This document shows, one piece after another, positions 29,172 through 41,586 of a stretch of DNA of 64,000 bases. The first letter of the stretch is position 1. Each line of letters opens with the position of its first letter. This stretch comes from Acanthochlamys bracteata (lineage: Eukaryota > Streptophyta > Magnoliopsida > Pandanales > Velloziaceae), in the NCBI GenBank assembly GCA_019914995.1, contig CM034131.1, positions 6,604,501 through 6,668,500 on the forward strand, given 5' to 3'. The notes beneath the pieces are model-generated. The model had not been told where the DNA came from, did no database searches, and was given only the letters and a program-made list of their open reading frames with translations. The translations under genes were made by a program, and so were the position numbers.

Positions 29172-32053
29172 TTAATCATCAATAGGACTTCCTAAAGGAT
29201 AGGTATCGATAAAGAAATCTGAGTCGATTCCATCCATTATTCTTCCCCTTTCCAATACAAACTTTCCTTCTTTGTATTTCTGGCTCTTCTCATATGCTGC
29301 CTCCTACATTCACCAAGCAATATTTTTCGGTCTGTGTACAAAAGAAACTTAAACCAATATGAAGGTTAAAAGTGTGTGCATAATAGGCATGTCTTTTCAA
29401 CATGAGATAATACGAACATCTATTTCCATGTACTAGTGCCTGCAAAATCATCCAGAAGGATGTTCACCACAAAAGACAGTCACCAAGTTGCTGTTATAAC
29501 AAAAAGTAACACCTCACATTTCTCAAGCAAGGATCTTATATAAATTAATGCATCTATTAGGAGGAAACTGCTTCCTATTAGCTTTGTCGACAAAGTAGAA
29601 CAAGTAAATCCCTTGCAGGAAAAAGAGAAGTCTAAAGAGCATTCTTGTAAAACCCTAAATACAAAATTATGATCACTGAACAAATGTTCAGAAATCAAAA
29701 GATTTTGCATATCTACCATACCACTTCAAAATTGAGTCAGAAGAAAATTTCCGAACTGGATAGCTAATAACAAGGACTTGTGAGTGGACACAACACGGAA
29801 TCGATGACTACATTAGTAACCTCAGTAAATCAATGTAGCATCAACTTGAATGTATACTTAGAATAATATGAGAAGATGCTAATTATCTAGAATTTGACAA
29901 TTGGGGAACAGAGAAAAAAAAGTATTACAGATTAAGATGCTCACATATTTCCAACCCACGTTTTGTCCACAAGTGCAGCAAAATATATCAGCAACCATAT
30001 GCATTCCAGACTGCATCATTCTCTCTTCTAAGTCCCCGACTGAAACATTTGATCTGCAACGAGGAGCATATTGCAATCCCAGAAATACTTGAAATAATTA
30101 TATGGGTTAAGATTGCTTATGCACTTTCACAATTTCTTCAAAGCTCAACAAAAAAATTGGCAATATGGCATCAACCAGTATGGCAATATTCTGAACTAAT
30201 ACGTGAATATGAATTATAGCGCATACATTTCTTCTGATGCCAATCACCATAAAATCTATTCTTGCCATCAAATTCTAATTTAGTATGTCATCTACTTTAA
30301 GCAAATACAATTTCTGATGACTTTAAGATTTATGTGCATGTGCATAGAATACTTCATGAATTAAATCACAAATACAATTGCTCACTTTTGTTGTATTTTG
30401 TGCATGTTTGTGAGATACAGGCCTTAACAGTTTGTAATTTTGGTTGTTAACTGGCCAATGCTAAGGAGCCAAAAACACCTCCAAGACCGTATAATGCTTT
30501 TTGCTGCAAGTAACCAGAGCATACAGCTGTAGAAAGTTACCCACTACTTCAAATAGTAAAAGTCATCAGTATTCACCTTTTTTTATTTTGGAGTTCCATT
30601 GCTTTAATACACTCACAGAAAGCATCAAATTTTCGATAAGAGTATTAAACCTTCAAACTACTGAGAATTGACATCTTTGGCAGTACCAACTAAACGACGC
30701 AATAAAGCTAAAAATTCAATTACCATAGAAAACAATTAAGAAATTCACACTTACACACTGTTGAAAAGATATGCCTTGCCATGACGACAATGGAAAGCCT
30801 GGCCAAATTGGTAATTAATTAACATAAAAATATAAATGACCGAATCTTACATCTTCCAAAAGCAAATACAAATAAGTTCATCACATATCTAAGTATAAGA
30901 TGATGATTGCATCTATCTTTTGGGGAAAAGAATGCAAAAATTGACACTTCATGTTGAAAGAGTCATCCTCATGGTGTATATTTTGCTTACTCACATTACG
31001 GAAATATTGTCGTTCATGTACTAATTAAGAAGAAAGGAGGTGCAAGTTATTAGTAGTATTAACTTTACTTCAACTTTAGCTTATGCAACAAGATACTGCT
31101 TTTGCCAGCCGTAATGCCAATAAATAATTAAACAAAGAGTCTTTTTACTTTTGCATTTGTGTGAGTATAAGTGTGTGAGCTGGCACTAAAGAGTTTACCG
31201 GATACAAAAAGGACCAACATGACATCATAAAAATTTGACATTTTGAGCATTTGCAAGCACTCCTTGAAAGAGTGCAGGCATATGTTAGGTAGTAGCAGAG
31301 AGAGGCGCGAACATAACAGTCTCCGCGATAGCCATGCTGACATCACCCAAGAGTACTCTCTTAAGTAGGGTGCATCCAGATTCAGGAAAAAGCACCTTCC
31401 CAAAGTCAAAATGGGACTATAGAGAAGATACTGATGAATTAAATCAGAACTCGATTCTTAAAAGGTCTATAACCAACCATCCTTCTCTAGTCCCACCCAC
31501 CTCACCACACCCAACAGCTCCCGATAACCCGTCAAGTTCCCTTCTCTGCCACAGAATCTCTTATTTGTGTCAAATTTATGTAGTTCTTAAAGGTGTTCGC
31601 TCCCTACTTTTTCCCATTCTTTGAATTTGGTGCGATCTGTTCTTTAGAAATTAGTTTAGTAGCAGCTAGTGTTTTCAGAGGTGGAGTATACATAAATTTA
31701 CATGCAAAGTAGCGAACTTTTGAGTGTCATCCTGAATACTTTTGAGCATGATGTTCTACAAACTTCAAGCCAAACACTTACAGAGATCTCAAGCGTGTTA
31801 TTACGACAAAATAGTTCATAAAGCTTTAGCCACCGCTCAAACTCGGATTTTGGATAAATTGAAACAAACGAAAACAGAATTTTTTTAAAACTAGAGCAGA
31901 TTCCAAGAGCAACATGAGCAAAAGCTGAAGAAATAATAAATCATAAGTTGTGCTTACTTTGGAGACGAGATCTTCAGCGAGAGCGAGATGTGTGCGACAG
32001 TACCGGCAACTGTATATACGTCCGTGTAACTCTACTGTGAACACTCTTCCCAT
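29172..32053 (-). CDS. Yippee-like zinc-binding protein
   Basis: Four exons on the minus strand in transcript order: 32053-31958, 30798-30755, 30053-29945, 29303-29172; they join in frame to 126 aa. The Yippee fold is clear: CRYC at residues 16-19, [11 protein letters not shown], then [21 protein letters not shown] with C72 and C75, and [14 protein letters not shown]. The two CxxC pairs are separated by the family's usual 52 residues and should bind one zinc. Yippee proteins are small, conserved in eukaryotes and related in fold to cereblon/MIS18. Plant members have no settled molecular role (human YPEL5 is part of the CTLH E3 complex). The last exon ends in an acidic tail. A TATA-like CATAAATATC lies ~150 bp upstream. 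Confidence 0.92.
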
Positions 32054-32621
32054 CTCTCTCTCAAAATCTTTCTATTTCTATCTCTTTCTGAATTTAGACA
32101 AAGGAATTAGAGTAGTAGTTGTTTGGTTCGAGTTGTGGTTTGATTGATCGTGTGTGAACAAAGAAAAAGGTCTAGCAGCTGCGGAGAAAGGCCACGTGTG
32201 ATGCCTTAGATATTTATGTGAGCAGTATGTGATAAGGTCGTTCATCTCTTTTTTAATATATATTTTTTTCGGCTCGACTTTTTCAGCTTCCGTAGAAGAT
32301 TCTTTTTTTTTTTTTTTTCTTCTATCCTACGCTATTGTATTATGTGTCCTATTCAATTCGGACTCAGCTTCAACAAATCAACAAAATTGGACAGGATAAC
32401 TCAGTACATAAGTAATAAAGCAGATTTTCAACATGTTACAATAGTAGGTTTATCACATAAACAACTTTTATTCTGCTCTAGTTCAAGGCAAACCTACCAA
32501 CTGCTTTAGTATGAAACAGACACCAAATAGACAATACTGCAGGGCCTGCAGTTCAGGAAGCTCCTACTTACATATACCAAATAGCACAGACTGCAAATAT
32601 ACACAAGAAAAACTTTTCTGT
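32054..32621. other. Yippee promoter / CAR 3' spacer
   Basis: About 570 bp between two minus-strand genes. It holds the Yippee leader and promoter, an 18-T run near 32305, and the 3' end of the C2 gene. No further gene seen. Confidence 0.6.
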
Positions 32622-34930
32622 TTAGCTACTCTGAAATGACATATCTGCTACGTGCGGGATGTTAATCCATTGGAGTTGTAGCTCAACTTCACCATGCTCC
32701 ACGTTCTTTAGCTTGAGAACAAGTTCTTGACAAGCAGAGCCGTCTTTCAGTGTTATGTGGCTCTCACTGGCCAGACAGCTCTCTGTAGAGGGGCTCAGAC
32801 TTTTAAGAACTGTCCCATTTGGGATGCCTGAAAAATTCTTGCTTGCACATTCAGCAAGTGGTTTGATATTAAATTCTGCTTCTCCCATTTTATCATCAGA
32901 GGTAAATGTGTCCTTGTCAAAAACTTCCTGTGACAAAATAAAGTAACATCAAGTTATATACATGTAAAGTAACATCACGTTATGCACATGTAAGAATGTT
33001 GAAACTTTAAAGATGTTTTATTTGGTCTGACAGGCTTCCGACATAAACAAATGTGTATGGTATCTTGCAGATCTCATTCAGGATCATTAAGCTCCTTCAA
33101 TATAATTCTTATAATGTGATGACTGTATAAGAAGCTTTGGCATACTACAAATGCATTGCATTATGATTTCATCCTGTAATTACAAAGTCCAACATCCCAC
33201 ATCTTTCCAAACCTTTCAATATACATCATTGTAATCTGATAAAAAGTATTGTTATTACTCTTCCAAGGATTGCACCCTGTCTATCAGTCTTATGAAATAT
33301 ATATGGCTAATATGCTTTTAATTGGGAACCAACATTATTTAAGTATTACACTTAAAAGATTATAGTACAATCAACAGAAGGTCCAGAGATGATTTATTCA
33401 CACATAAGAACAACATTTTCATCTTTTTGATGTTATAAACTTCTTTTCCTTGTTTTAATTGTAAGCAGCATCCAACGAAAGAGTACATATTAATAACACC
33501 AAATGCAAAGTTTTTGAGCTACATGCAAAACCATATAAAAACGGAACTTTAATTTTAACGCATTAATCATCTCCAGACATGTTATAAACCAAACTGATGT
33601 CAAATTGTCAATGATACGAGCAGTTGCATTTAGTTCCTTAGTCCTTGCTGCTGGTGGACTTGGCCATTAGCAACAATCAACTGACCAATGAATAGAACGA
33701 GTACAATGAAACACGATCATGGAACACCTTACAACAGTCTCAATAATGAATGCCCATTAGCTACAAGGCAATGCACATAGCCTATATTTCACCACTGCCA
33801 GGTTTCACATTTATCTCAGGTACTATAATATGATTCAAATTGTGCGAGAACTACGGAAATGACTGTCTAAGAATCAACGATGACTTATTTTGGAAAAAGA
33901 TGGAGTCATGTTAGTAAATCAAACTCAACACTATGCTATTATATTGTATTAAGAAGCATTCTGAATAGAGTAGATTTACAACTCTAATAATAAAACTGCC
34001 ATTGCAGTTGAATTGATCTAAAAAAGATGGCCTTAAATAAAAAGGACTTACAAGCTTTATTGTTTGCTCGGGATCATTAACAGATAAAGTCAGATCGTCA
34101 TTCCACTCAGGATTCACAGAGTCCTTCTTCACACCAGTCTTCACTTTCTGATTTTGATAAGAATACCACAGAGGAAAAACATCAGGCTTATAGCAATAAA
34201 GTTTTGACTCCAAAAGTAGACCGAATTTGTTTTAGCCCTTAGTTCTTACCAGCTAAATAACCTCACATGCAGCAGGTGTTTCTTTACACTTACATGGCAT
34301 ATATTTAAAAAAGAAATTTTACCAGTGCGGAAACAACCTAGATAAAGGATACAAAGTGTTAAATAACGTATAATGTTAATGCAGGTGACACTAATTTAGA
34401 GGATTCCGAGGGGCATGGCATTGCAACAATGAAAAATAGTTATTGCTAAAGGCTAGTTTGTTATCAATAGACTAAATTAACAAATTACATGAACTTATAA
34501 ACAAGAAAACCGTTACTTGTTACTGCAATAACACTGATGCAATTGTTAAGAAGGTATCGTAAGATCGCTGACCACAGTATTCATTCTTCTCAATCAAGCT
34601 AGTAGACAAGAATCTTTGACATCAACACATGTCGATTGTTTTTTAGATGCTTAACGAATCATAGTTTCTAGAGAAGATCTCATTTGTTTCTTAAAACTGT
34701 GTAAATAACTATAGAACAAGTGCAATTCCAGAACCAGAACCTCCTGTACACATCAAATAAATTCACTAAGAACTTGCCAAAACGAGGGGGAAAAAGAGAA
34801 CAAAAGATCGATGCATGACCTGCGAACCGTTGGAGACGACGACGTAGGCGTCGCTGCTCCTGGCGTCACGGGAAACAAGGTTAACCCCTCGTAACACCTT
34901 CACCTTCAACAATCCAATCAACCGCTCCAT
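32622..34930 (-). CDS. C2-domain ABA-related (CAR) family protein
   Basis: Three minus-strand exons in transcript order: 34930-34820, 34147-34052, 32927-32622; 170 aa. It is essentially one C2 domain: MERLIGLLKVKVLRGVNL, RDARSSDAYVVV, NPEWNDDLTLSV, EVFDKDTFTSDDKMGEAEF. Five Asp ligands for calcium are present (D22, D27, D73, D75, D81). The insert and tail (PNGTVLKSLSPSTESCLA, LKNVEHGEVELQLQW) are the CAR extra-signature. CAR proteins bind acidic membrane lipids in a Ca2+-dependent way and bring PYR/PYL ABA receptors to the plasma membrane; some members also act as GTPase activators. An in-frame ATG 12 codons upstream (34966) exists, but MERLIGLL matches the family start. A decayed copy lies head-to-head at 36417-38170. 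Confidence 0.9.
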
Positions 34931-35002
34931 CTTTTCTCGAGCTCTCTCAAGATCGAAGTTGAACAACTAAGCTTGAAGTTTTATTATCTCTCAGATTCTT
35001 CC

Positions 35003-35020
35003 GATCGATCGATCGATCGA
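35003..35020. repeat. (GATC)n microsatellite at the CAR 5' end
   Basis: About 4.5 units of GATC, 70-90 bp upstream of the CAR start codon, probably in the leader or core promoter. Likely polymorphic. Confidence 0.85.
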
Positions 35021-35371
35021 TTGATTAAATGTTGGTAAGAATTCCCGGAAGTCAAAGTTAGTGCTGGAAGACAAGAACCAGCTGTTCTGGCAAGTGGCAA
35101 CCACAAAGCGACTTGACATTGATTGCAATGCAATATCTTCTGGATCTAAAATCGCCAAACACAATACTCATTGCTCGATTTTGCAGGAAGTCAGAGAACA
35201 AACAAAGCAACACACGGTCAACGTTCCTGGTTAAATCGCTCATTCTTTCGCCATTCTATTACAACGATCCCGGTCGCGGCAAGCGATACCAGGGGTAGCG
35301 ATCGTTATGTCGTCCTTCGCAGGACGGTCAGATAAATTTCTTATCATTCTCATTGTTGATGTTGTGTTATT

Positions 35372-35585
35372 GGGTTATGCTTTTTCAAAAAATATTTTCT
35401 ATTTTTAATAATTTTTATAATATTTTTATAAAATTTATTTAATAATTTAAAAAATATAAAAAAATTACATCATAAATTTTATTAATTACTTATTTACTTA
35501 TTATAACTTTTGATTAAAAAACTTATTTGTAAAAAATATATATTATTTTAAAATAATATTTTTTATAAATACTTTCAAACGATCC
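35372..35585 (+). mobile_element. GCGTTTGG-type MITE, forward copy
   Basis: GGGTTATGCTTTTTC at the left, the TATTTTTATAAAATTTATTT core, AAAAATTACATCATAAATTT, and the end AAATACTTTCAAACGATCC, in family order. Confidence 0.5.
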
Positions 35586-36416
35586 AAGATTGTTTTAGAT
35601 TATGAAATATGCAAAGCATTTAGTTTTAGTTTGAGAAACAGAATGGTTTTAAGAATTTTACACCTATAATAAATAAAATTGTTGCTTTTTAGTTGTTGAT
35701 TTCTTTTCGGAATTGAACTTTTTAGTTTTAAATACGTATGCGTCTTGGACAATGTTGCAAATACTTCATTATTTTTATTGCTCTTGACAAAGCTATAAAT
35801 CCTCCATAATTCGTTCGTAGTTTTTCGTTCACATTCCATTCATAAAGAGTGTTCTTTAAGTTGGATGAATGACTTTCATGACCTAAGCTGCCATGTAGTT
35901 CTAAAGCAACAGTCATGGAAGTATGAAAGAGATCTGATGCATTCACTCCAGAATAAAGAAAACGATCTTAGTTACATAATCAGATTGGAAGAAACACTAA
36001 AGGAGGATGTTGTTTGAAAGAAAAAAAAAAAGAAAAATTTGCTATGGCGCTTTTTGTTTTAATAGAGGCTAAGCAGCTACACCTTTTATCATCTGAAAGA
36101 TGAAGTATGAACCTATTATGGACACCGAAGCTGGGCTTTCTCTGTTCAATTCATTGAGGCTATAGAAATAGGAGATAATCTTTCCACCCTAGGATAGATC
36201 AACCATTCTACCATCCATATACATGACAATACTTGTCCACGAAATTTGTGAAATCGGAAATTATTATTGATGAAGATACATAATGCAGTAGCTCCATGAG
36301 GCAACCATGCATTATGCTCTCATTATATTGTCACATAACTGATGTTAAAGTGATATCTTTTTACAATTTATTTCATCAAGCGAACTTTTTTTTAGTGATT
36401 CATCTTTTTTTGGCAG

Positions 36417-38170
36417 AATTGAAAAACAGTATGAAAAAGCAAATGTCAATCAAAGATGGAATGAAGACCTGAATCTCTGTTTCAATCCTATTCTAAGAGT
36501 TAAGCTTGTATATTCAAATTGATTTCCAGATCTTTTTTTCTCTAAGACATTTGTTTTAATATGGAAGCATATCTGTTCAGTCTTCTCAAAATTCTTTGTT
36601 ACAAATCACTATTTGTGGTGTAAATAAAATATATAGAGTTGATCAGTTTATATGTTGAAGCTATATTTTGAATTTGTCATACAAAAATGACAGTTTTTTC
36701 ATTCTGATATACGGATATTACCAAATGGACTTGGATCTTTTTGTTTGCCATGCTGCGGTCTTGATTTGTTCGAATACTATGATAATTTATTATATATAGC
36801 ATACTATCTTTTAATTCATCAATGATAGAAAGTACAAACATATAGATATGAGGTGTTATAAAGCTAGTTGTCATAAAAATAATATGACTACTTGGAGTAG
36901 GTTTGAAAGGTGAAATCTTCAAAACAAATTGTAATTGTATTAGAAGAGCTAATTTGTCATCATGCATTCTTCTTGTTGAATTGCCAATATTATTTGTTTG
37001 CTAAGTTAGGTGGTGTTTATTTAGATTTAGAAACCCTCATCTTTGGAGCTAATTTTTTTAAATTTACCCACAATCTACTTAACATGGTATCAGAGTAAAC
37101 TATGCGTGAGAATTAGTTCAGTAAGAAAATTGGCCCATAAAGAGATTGTGCTCGGCTTTACATGCTTAGAATAAGGTGTTAAATTATTCTACATTGTTTG
37201 TTTAGCAAATTTGGTACATGTTTAGATACCCCATGTCTTGAGTTAGCCTTTGAGATTAAGGGGGCGTTTGGTTGAGCATTTCTCCAATGTTTTTTTTTAA
37301 TTTTCTATTTTATATTTTTCAATACATATTTTATAAGTATATAGAAAATTTATTTAAAATTTAGAAAGTATAGAAAAAGTCTACGTCATGAGATATTTTT
37401 ATTTCATATTTTTATTATTTTTTTGGAAGTAAAAAAAATAAAGCTCATTTTAAAAAAATAAAAATATCTTTCATTTCAGAAAAGTTTTATTTCATAAGCA
37501 ATCCCAAACGCACCCTAAGGTCTATCTAACCCTCATCTAACACTTCTCATGCCCTGCATTTCATATGACAAATTATAGTATCAAATTATAAATTCTGATA
37601 TGTAAAATATACATATATTTTTTTTAACATTTTTCTGGTCAAATAACTTTGAAGTCTAACTATGTTCATACAAGGAAATGTAACTTTGAGGATTAATACA
37701 TCTTTATGATTCATATCATAGGAGGTGCTTGATAACAACACAATTTCAACAGACGTAATAGGAGATGCAGAGTTTGATATAACTATTAGAAAGATACAAT
37801 ATCCAAAAATTAATCAAGATAAGAAATTTGAATGGTCCATTCTATACACTAGAAAAACTAATCTAATCCAAAAGCTTAAACTAATAAATTATGAAACTCT
37901 CTAATATATTAACTTCTTTTCATTTTATCTTTACTCAATATGAAACTAATCTACTTACTCTTGAACGCAATAATAATTCACTCCTAGAGGCCACAAAAGT
38001 GGATCATAAGTGCTTTGCTAATGACACTAGATTGAGAACTCTACATCCGTCCAGTAAAAACTGTTTTATCAGAACCCAGCCTTATCATATGAAAAGATGG
38101 AAAAGTAACCAAAGATCTCATTGTAAGGCTGAGAAATGTCGAAAGTGCAGAAATGGAGCTTAAGCTACAA
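36417..38170 (+). pseudogene. Decayed CAR-type C2 gene, inverted copy of the neighbour
   Basis: Two exon-like blocks resemble exons 2 and 3 of the CAR gene at 32622-34930 but lie on the opposite strand. Block one, 36417-36507, follows a TTGGCAG acceptor and encodes NVNQRWNEDLNLC...VKL before GT, with a frameshift earlier in the block. Block two begins at 37722 after ATAG: EVLDNNTISTDVIGDAEFDI, equivalent to EVFDKDTFTSDDKMGEAEF. It is interrupted by about 185 bp of unrelated sequence and resumes at ~37975 to 38170 with LRTLHPSSKNCF and KDGKVTKDLIVRLRNVE in another frame, plus a stop. The calcium ligands are partly lost (DNN for DKD). The intron between the blocks carries the MITE at 37260. Exon 1 was not found. 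This is a host gene copy, clearly non-functional. Confidence 0.75.
37260..37515 (+). mobile_element. Best-preserved member of the GCGTTTGG-type (Tourist-like) MITE family
   Basis: 256 bp. Left end GGGGGCGTTTGG, right end CCAAACGCACCC; the terminal repeats agree at 11 of 12 bases. Flanked by TAA on both sides (37257-37259 and 37516-37518), the 3-bp duplication of Tourist/PIF-Harbinger elements. The interior is AT-rich, with the diagnostic TACGTCATGAGATATTTTTA block in the middle. No coding capacity. It lies in the former intron of the decayed CAR copy. Confidence 0.75.
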
Positions 38171-38254
38171 TAAGTCATCCTCAGTGTTACAAATTTATGA
38201 GGATGGGTGATAATATCCTATCTTATGAATCTAAAATGTTGTTTCTAAAGCTAG

Positions 38255-38340
38255 AGGGTTATTCTCACAGGTTACATTTGTACATATGGTAACATCTTTC
38301 TGCATATGTGGATGACATGGTTATGCTTGGTGGCTAATGT
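38255..38340 (+). mobile_element. Possible small Ty1/copia reverse-transcriptase fossil
   Basis: One frame shows the YVDDM motif that marks copia-type reverse transcriptase, preceded at a plausible distance by a GYS-type motif. Only a few dozen codons are recognisable and the piece is broken. No LTRs were seen around it. Its age looks considerable. It could be chance similarity. Confidence 0.35.
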
Positions 38341-39002
38341 ATACTAAGCATAGCTCAGTAACTGTTTGAGCTATGTGGTTAGCGACTCTACTTGTGGGAT
38401 CTCTATCATGAGTTGCTTCCTCATTAAAGAATGTAATATAGTAAAATTTGTCTATGAAAATATAAGTCAAATACCACTTCAAACTTTAATTTACAGTATT
38501 CTTTTAAGCTTGTATATCTGTCAAAATACTAAAATTTTTTGATTGAGCTCTCCGTGTATGAAGTGTTTCTGAGTTGGCTGCCAAAGATTGTCCCATTTGA
38601 TGATTGCGCTAACATGTTTGTTACTGCATTCTGATTTTACTATAACACCAGTAGCTGAACTTCTAGTAAGGAAGAAGTTTGGCAATTTGAGAACAGTGGA
38701 TGCTCACCACAGCAGAGCATCTTGTCCTTCAAGACAAATTGCCAAGTCTGACAAATACTCACTAGCATGCTGTCATACTCCATTATTACCTTGTACATCT
38801 TTGCCATGCATGCCAAGCTACTAGCCTCTCCCCAGTAATAGCAAAGCAAAATACTCAATACATTGAAGCATATGAAGCAGAGCTGTAGCAATCTTGTCGA
38901 AGGGAATAAAAAGCTCACACCACATTCTTCAATTCTAATTCTAATTAGCTACAATCTCTTCTAGCATTCATGAACTTGGTATATCTTACAAACATATTAG
39001 GA
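38341..39002. other. Spacer before the bHLH-MYC_N gene
   Basis: No gene seen. The last few hundred bases are likely 3' UTR of the minus-strand gene that ends at 39003. Confidence 0.55.
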
Positions 39003-41472
39003 TCATTCCAAGAATGTTTCCATGATGTCAGAGTAGATACCGGCTTCAGTGCCTCTGTACTCAATCCCATGAGGATTTGATGCCGCTTGCTGCTGCTGCT
39101 GCGGATGGTGTTCCATTGAGGAAGCTGAAGTAGAGGAGTTCATCCTTGCCGGTAATGTAAAGCTTCTCTTAAACTTGTTACTGTTATCAACCTTCCTTGC
39201 TTTAGTGTTGTGCATCTCAAGTCCTAGGTAATCTTCAGTAGTGTCATTAGCTGCTATAGCAATGCCGCTGCCATTATTGTTGTTGTCATGGGCAAGTGGC
39301 TTGTTTCCTAACGCTTCAGTACCGAAGAGAAGCTTCGCATCCTCTTGCCTTCCTGCCAACGCATTGAATAAGGATAATCCATTGGGCCACTTGAGATCAG
39401 CTTCATGGTCTTGAAGCATGTCTTCCATGTGTGTTTCACTGCTGCTTGCATGAGGAAGGAGAGCACCAAACAGATGCGCATCATCCCTATGACCAGGAAT
39501 AGGAATACGGGCAGCAGCGGCAGCAGGATGGAAGTTTGCTGGTGTCGGCATTGGCGCAACGGAAGAAAGTGCCGGATGGTGAGCATGGTTCCAGTTGAAG
39601 ATTGGAGGAGGTCTTGTTGGTAGTTGCTTAAGAGGAGCAGGAGAAGCTACAGAAGCAGCACCAGGGCTTGTGTTTCTAGTAGAGGAGAAGAGCTGAGACA
39701 AATAGAATCCTGACTGATACCCTAGTGATTCAAACATATGTCTCATCCTCAGTACAAAATGTAGGTCCTCAGGTATCTGTAGCATTCATTCAAATCGAAA
39801 CATAAACATTTACAATTTAATTGCTTAGACAAAAAAATTAGTTCATAATCATATAAACTGAAATGGATATCTTACAATCTTGCAAGAGCCAAGTTGAAGG
39901 AGGCCATGGCCAGCTTGAATAACAGCTATTGTCTGTTAGAAAAAAAGAATAAGGAAAACAGAACAGCTTGGAATAAGAAAGAGGTGAAGCATGAAAAGAA
40001 TAGTAATTTCATCAGGTTCAATAAAGGTAGAGAAAACAGAGGAGGAAGAAGAATGGATAAAAAAACCTGTATTCCAGAATTGAACTGATCAGTCCATTCA
40101 GGAGGAAGCTGCACGGTAAGCAACAAAAAGCAAAAGGGTAAGAAGAGTAAAACTACACTACACATTCATTCTTGAAGTTACTGTTACAGCACTGTTCATA
40201 TGAAAGAAAAAGTGAAGCAAGCAGCAGGCAGAGAGCACCAAATATGCAGTTTCCTTCACAGAGTACGGTGATCTGTGTGAAGAATCAAACACTCTTTCAC
40301 TCTCTGCTCTCTCTCTCTTTTCAAAGTCCACTGACTGATTAAAGGAAAGATGATAAAGAAAGCAAAAGGAAAGAAGGGAGAAAAAGTGGAGTTGTGGAGT
40401 TTCTACTAATACTACTACATACAGCATCAAAGGAGCTCTGCCAGTAGTTGGAAACGTTGGGTTCACATTCAGAAGGTTCCTTGAAAACCCATTTGTGGCA
40501 CTTATCAGATGCAACTTTGCCCATCAACCTGTATTACATAATCATAAAAACATGTTCATGTCAAATCAAACCAATCAATCACAAACACTGATCATTCAAA
40601 CCACCAGAAAACAAACACCCTGATTTAAATAAGCTTGAAAACATACATTTGTTCATGGCAAAAAAACAAAGTGAAAGAAAAACCTTGTTGCCTTGTCTAA
40701 TCTTCCTTTTGTTAAATTTCATGTAGGTAGGAGGACAAATTTCTTGGATGTATAGGTTTATAGAGACTAATGATTGATATTTGAGCTTTATTAGCTAGGG
40801 GAAAATATATAGTGATTTAACAAAAAAACAAGCACCTACCCAGTACCCACCCTTCTCCATAATTGTAGAGCTGAATAGACATCTTGCTGAAAGCTTTGCG
40901 CACAGGATCATCGCCACCGCCCATGTCTTCGAGGCATTCATTTGCTCTCGTCCGGCAAAACCCATCTTCCCACATCAACATCCTTCAAGCGAAAAGAAGG
41001 AAAAAACAACAACAACAACAATAATAACATGAAAACACAAAACTAAAACAAAACAACTGGTAATCACAAGCTTTTAAGTGACCACCAAACCCACAAAGGG
41101 GAAAAAAAAGAGAAAAAGAAAAAGAAAGGAAGAAGTAAACAAAAAGAAGCAAACTTACAAGCTGCCATTGTCGTCACCCACCTTGCATCCATTGCCTCCT
41201 CTGCATCTCCTGCACAACATAAAAGTACACCATGAAAGCTTTTAACTAACATACTTTTGATCATTTGATAATAGAAAAATAACGAAGAAGATGTCTACGT
41301 ACGGACGAGGACGGATAGTCCAGAAGACGGAGTAAGTCCAGTCGGAGTTGAGACAAACGTTCCGGAGAGCTTCATGGAGAGCCATCATACCAACAGCTTC
41401 TTTGCTTCTGCTACTGCTACTACTACTTGTCTGATCACCACCTCCTCCTCCAGCAACTCCAGAGCCCACCAT
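39003..41472 (-). CDS. bHLH-MYC_N-domain regulator (annotated in Arabidopsis as 'WNK-related')
   Basis: Seven minus-strand exons in transcript order: 41472-41303, 41209-41159, 40982-40851, 40528-40423, 40108-40067, 39932-39876, 39776-39003; 443 aa. After a Gly/Ser-rich start the conserved bHLH-MYC N-terminal domain runs from about residue 30 to 205: MALHEALRNVCLNSDWTYSV, GGNGCKVGDDNGSL, LMGKVASDKCHKWVFKEPSE, WQSSFDALPPEWTDQFNSGI, TIAVIQAGHGLLQLGS, IPEDLHFVLRMRHMFESLGY. The rest is low-complexity (Ala, Pro, Asn, Gln). There is no bHLH and no kinase domain, so the common 'WNK-related' label is misleading. The MYC_N fold usually mediates partner binding in LHW- and MYC-type factors, so a nuclear regulatory role is an inference. 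Function is not established. Confidence 0.9.
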
Positions 41473-41569
41473 CGATCTTCTAGCTAGCTAAGCAACTGCT
41501 ATGAATGAAAGAAATCTTCAACTTTGTCTTGGTCAGTAGATCAATCAATCAAAAGGTGATCAAACCCAA

Positions 41570-41586
41570 CTAGCTAGCTAGCTAGC
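41570..41586. repeat. (CTAG)n microsatellite at the bHLH-MYC_N 5' end
   Basis: About four CTAG units, ~100 bp upstream of the ATG; two shorter runs of the same unit lie at ~41480 and ~42118. Probably in the leader. Confidence 0.8.

Larger units (their letters stand above)
34931..36416. other. Spacer between the CAR gene and its decayed copy
   Basis: Holds the CAR leader/promoter with a GATC microsatellite (35003-35020) and one MITE copy (35372-35585). No exon 1 for the decayed CAR copy could be recognised here. Confidence 0.55.

Noticed and set aside
37891-38163. Plus-strand open frame of 90 codons taken as a gene
   Set aside because: It is a shadow of the decayed CAR exon; CAR similarity switches frame within it.
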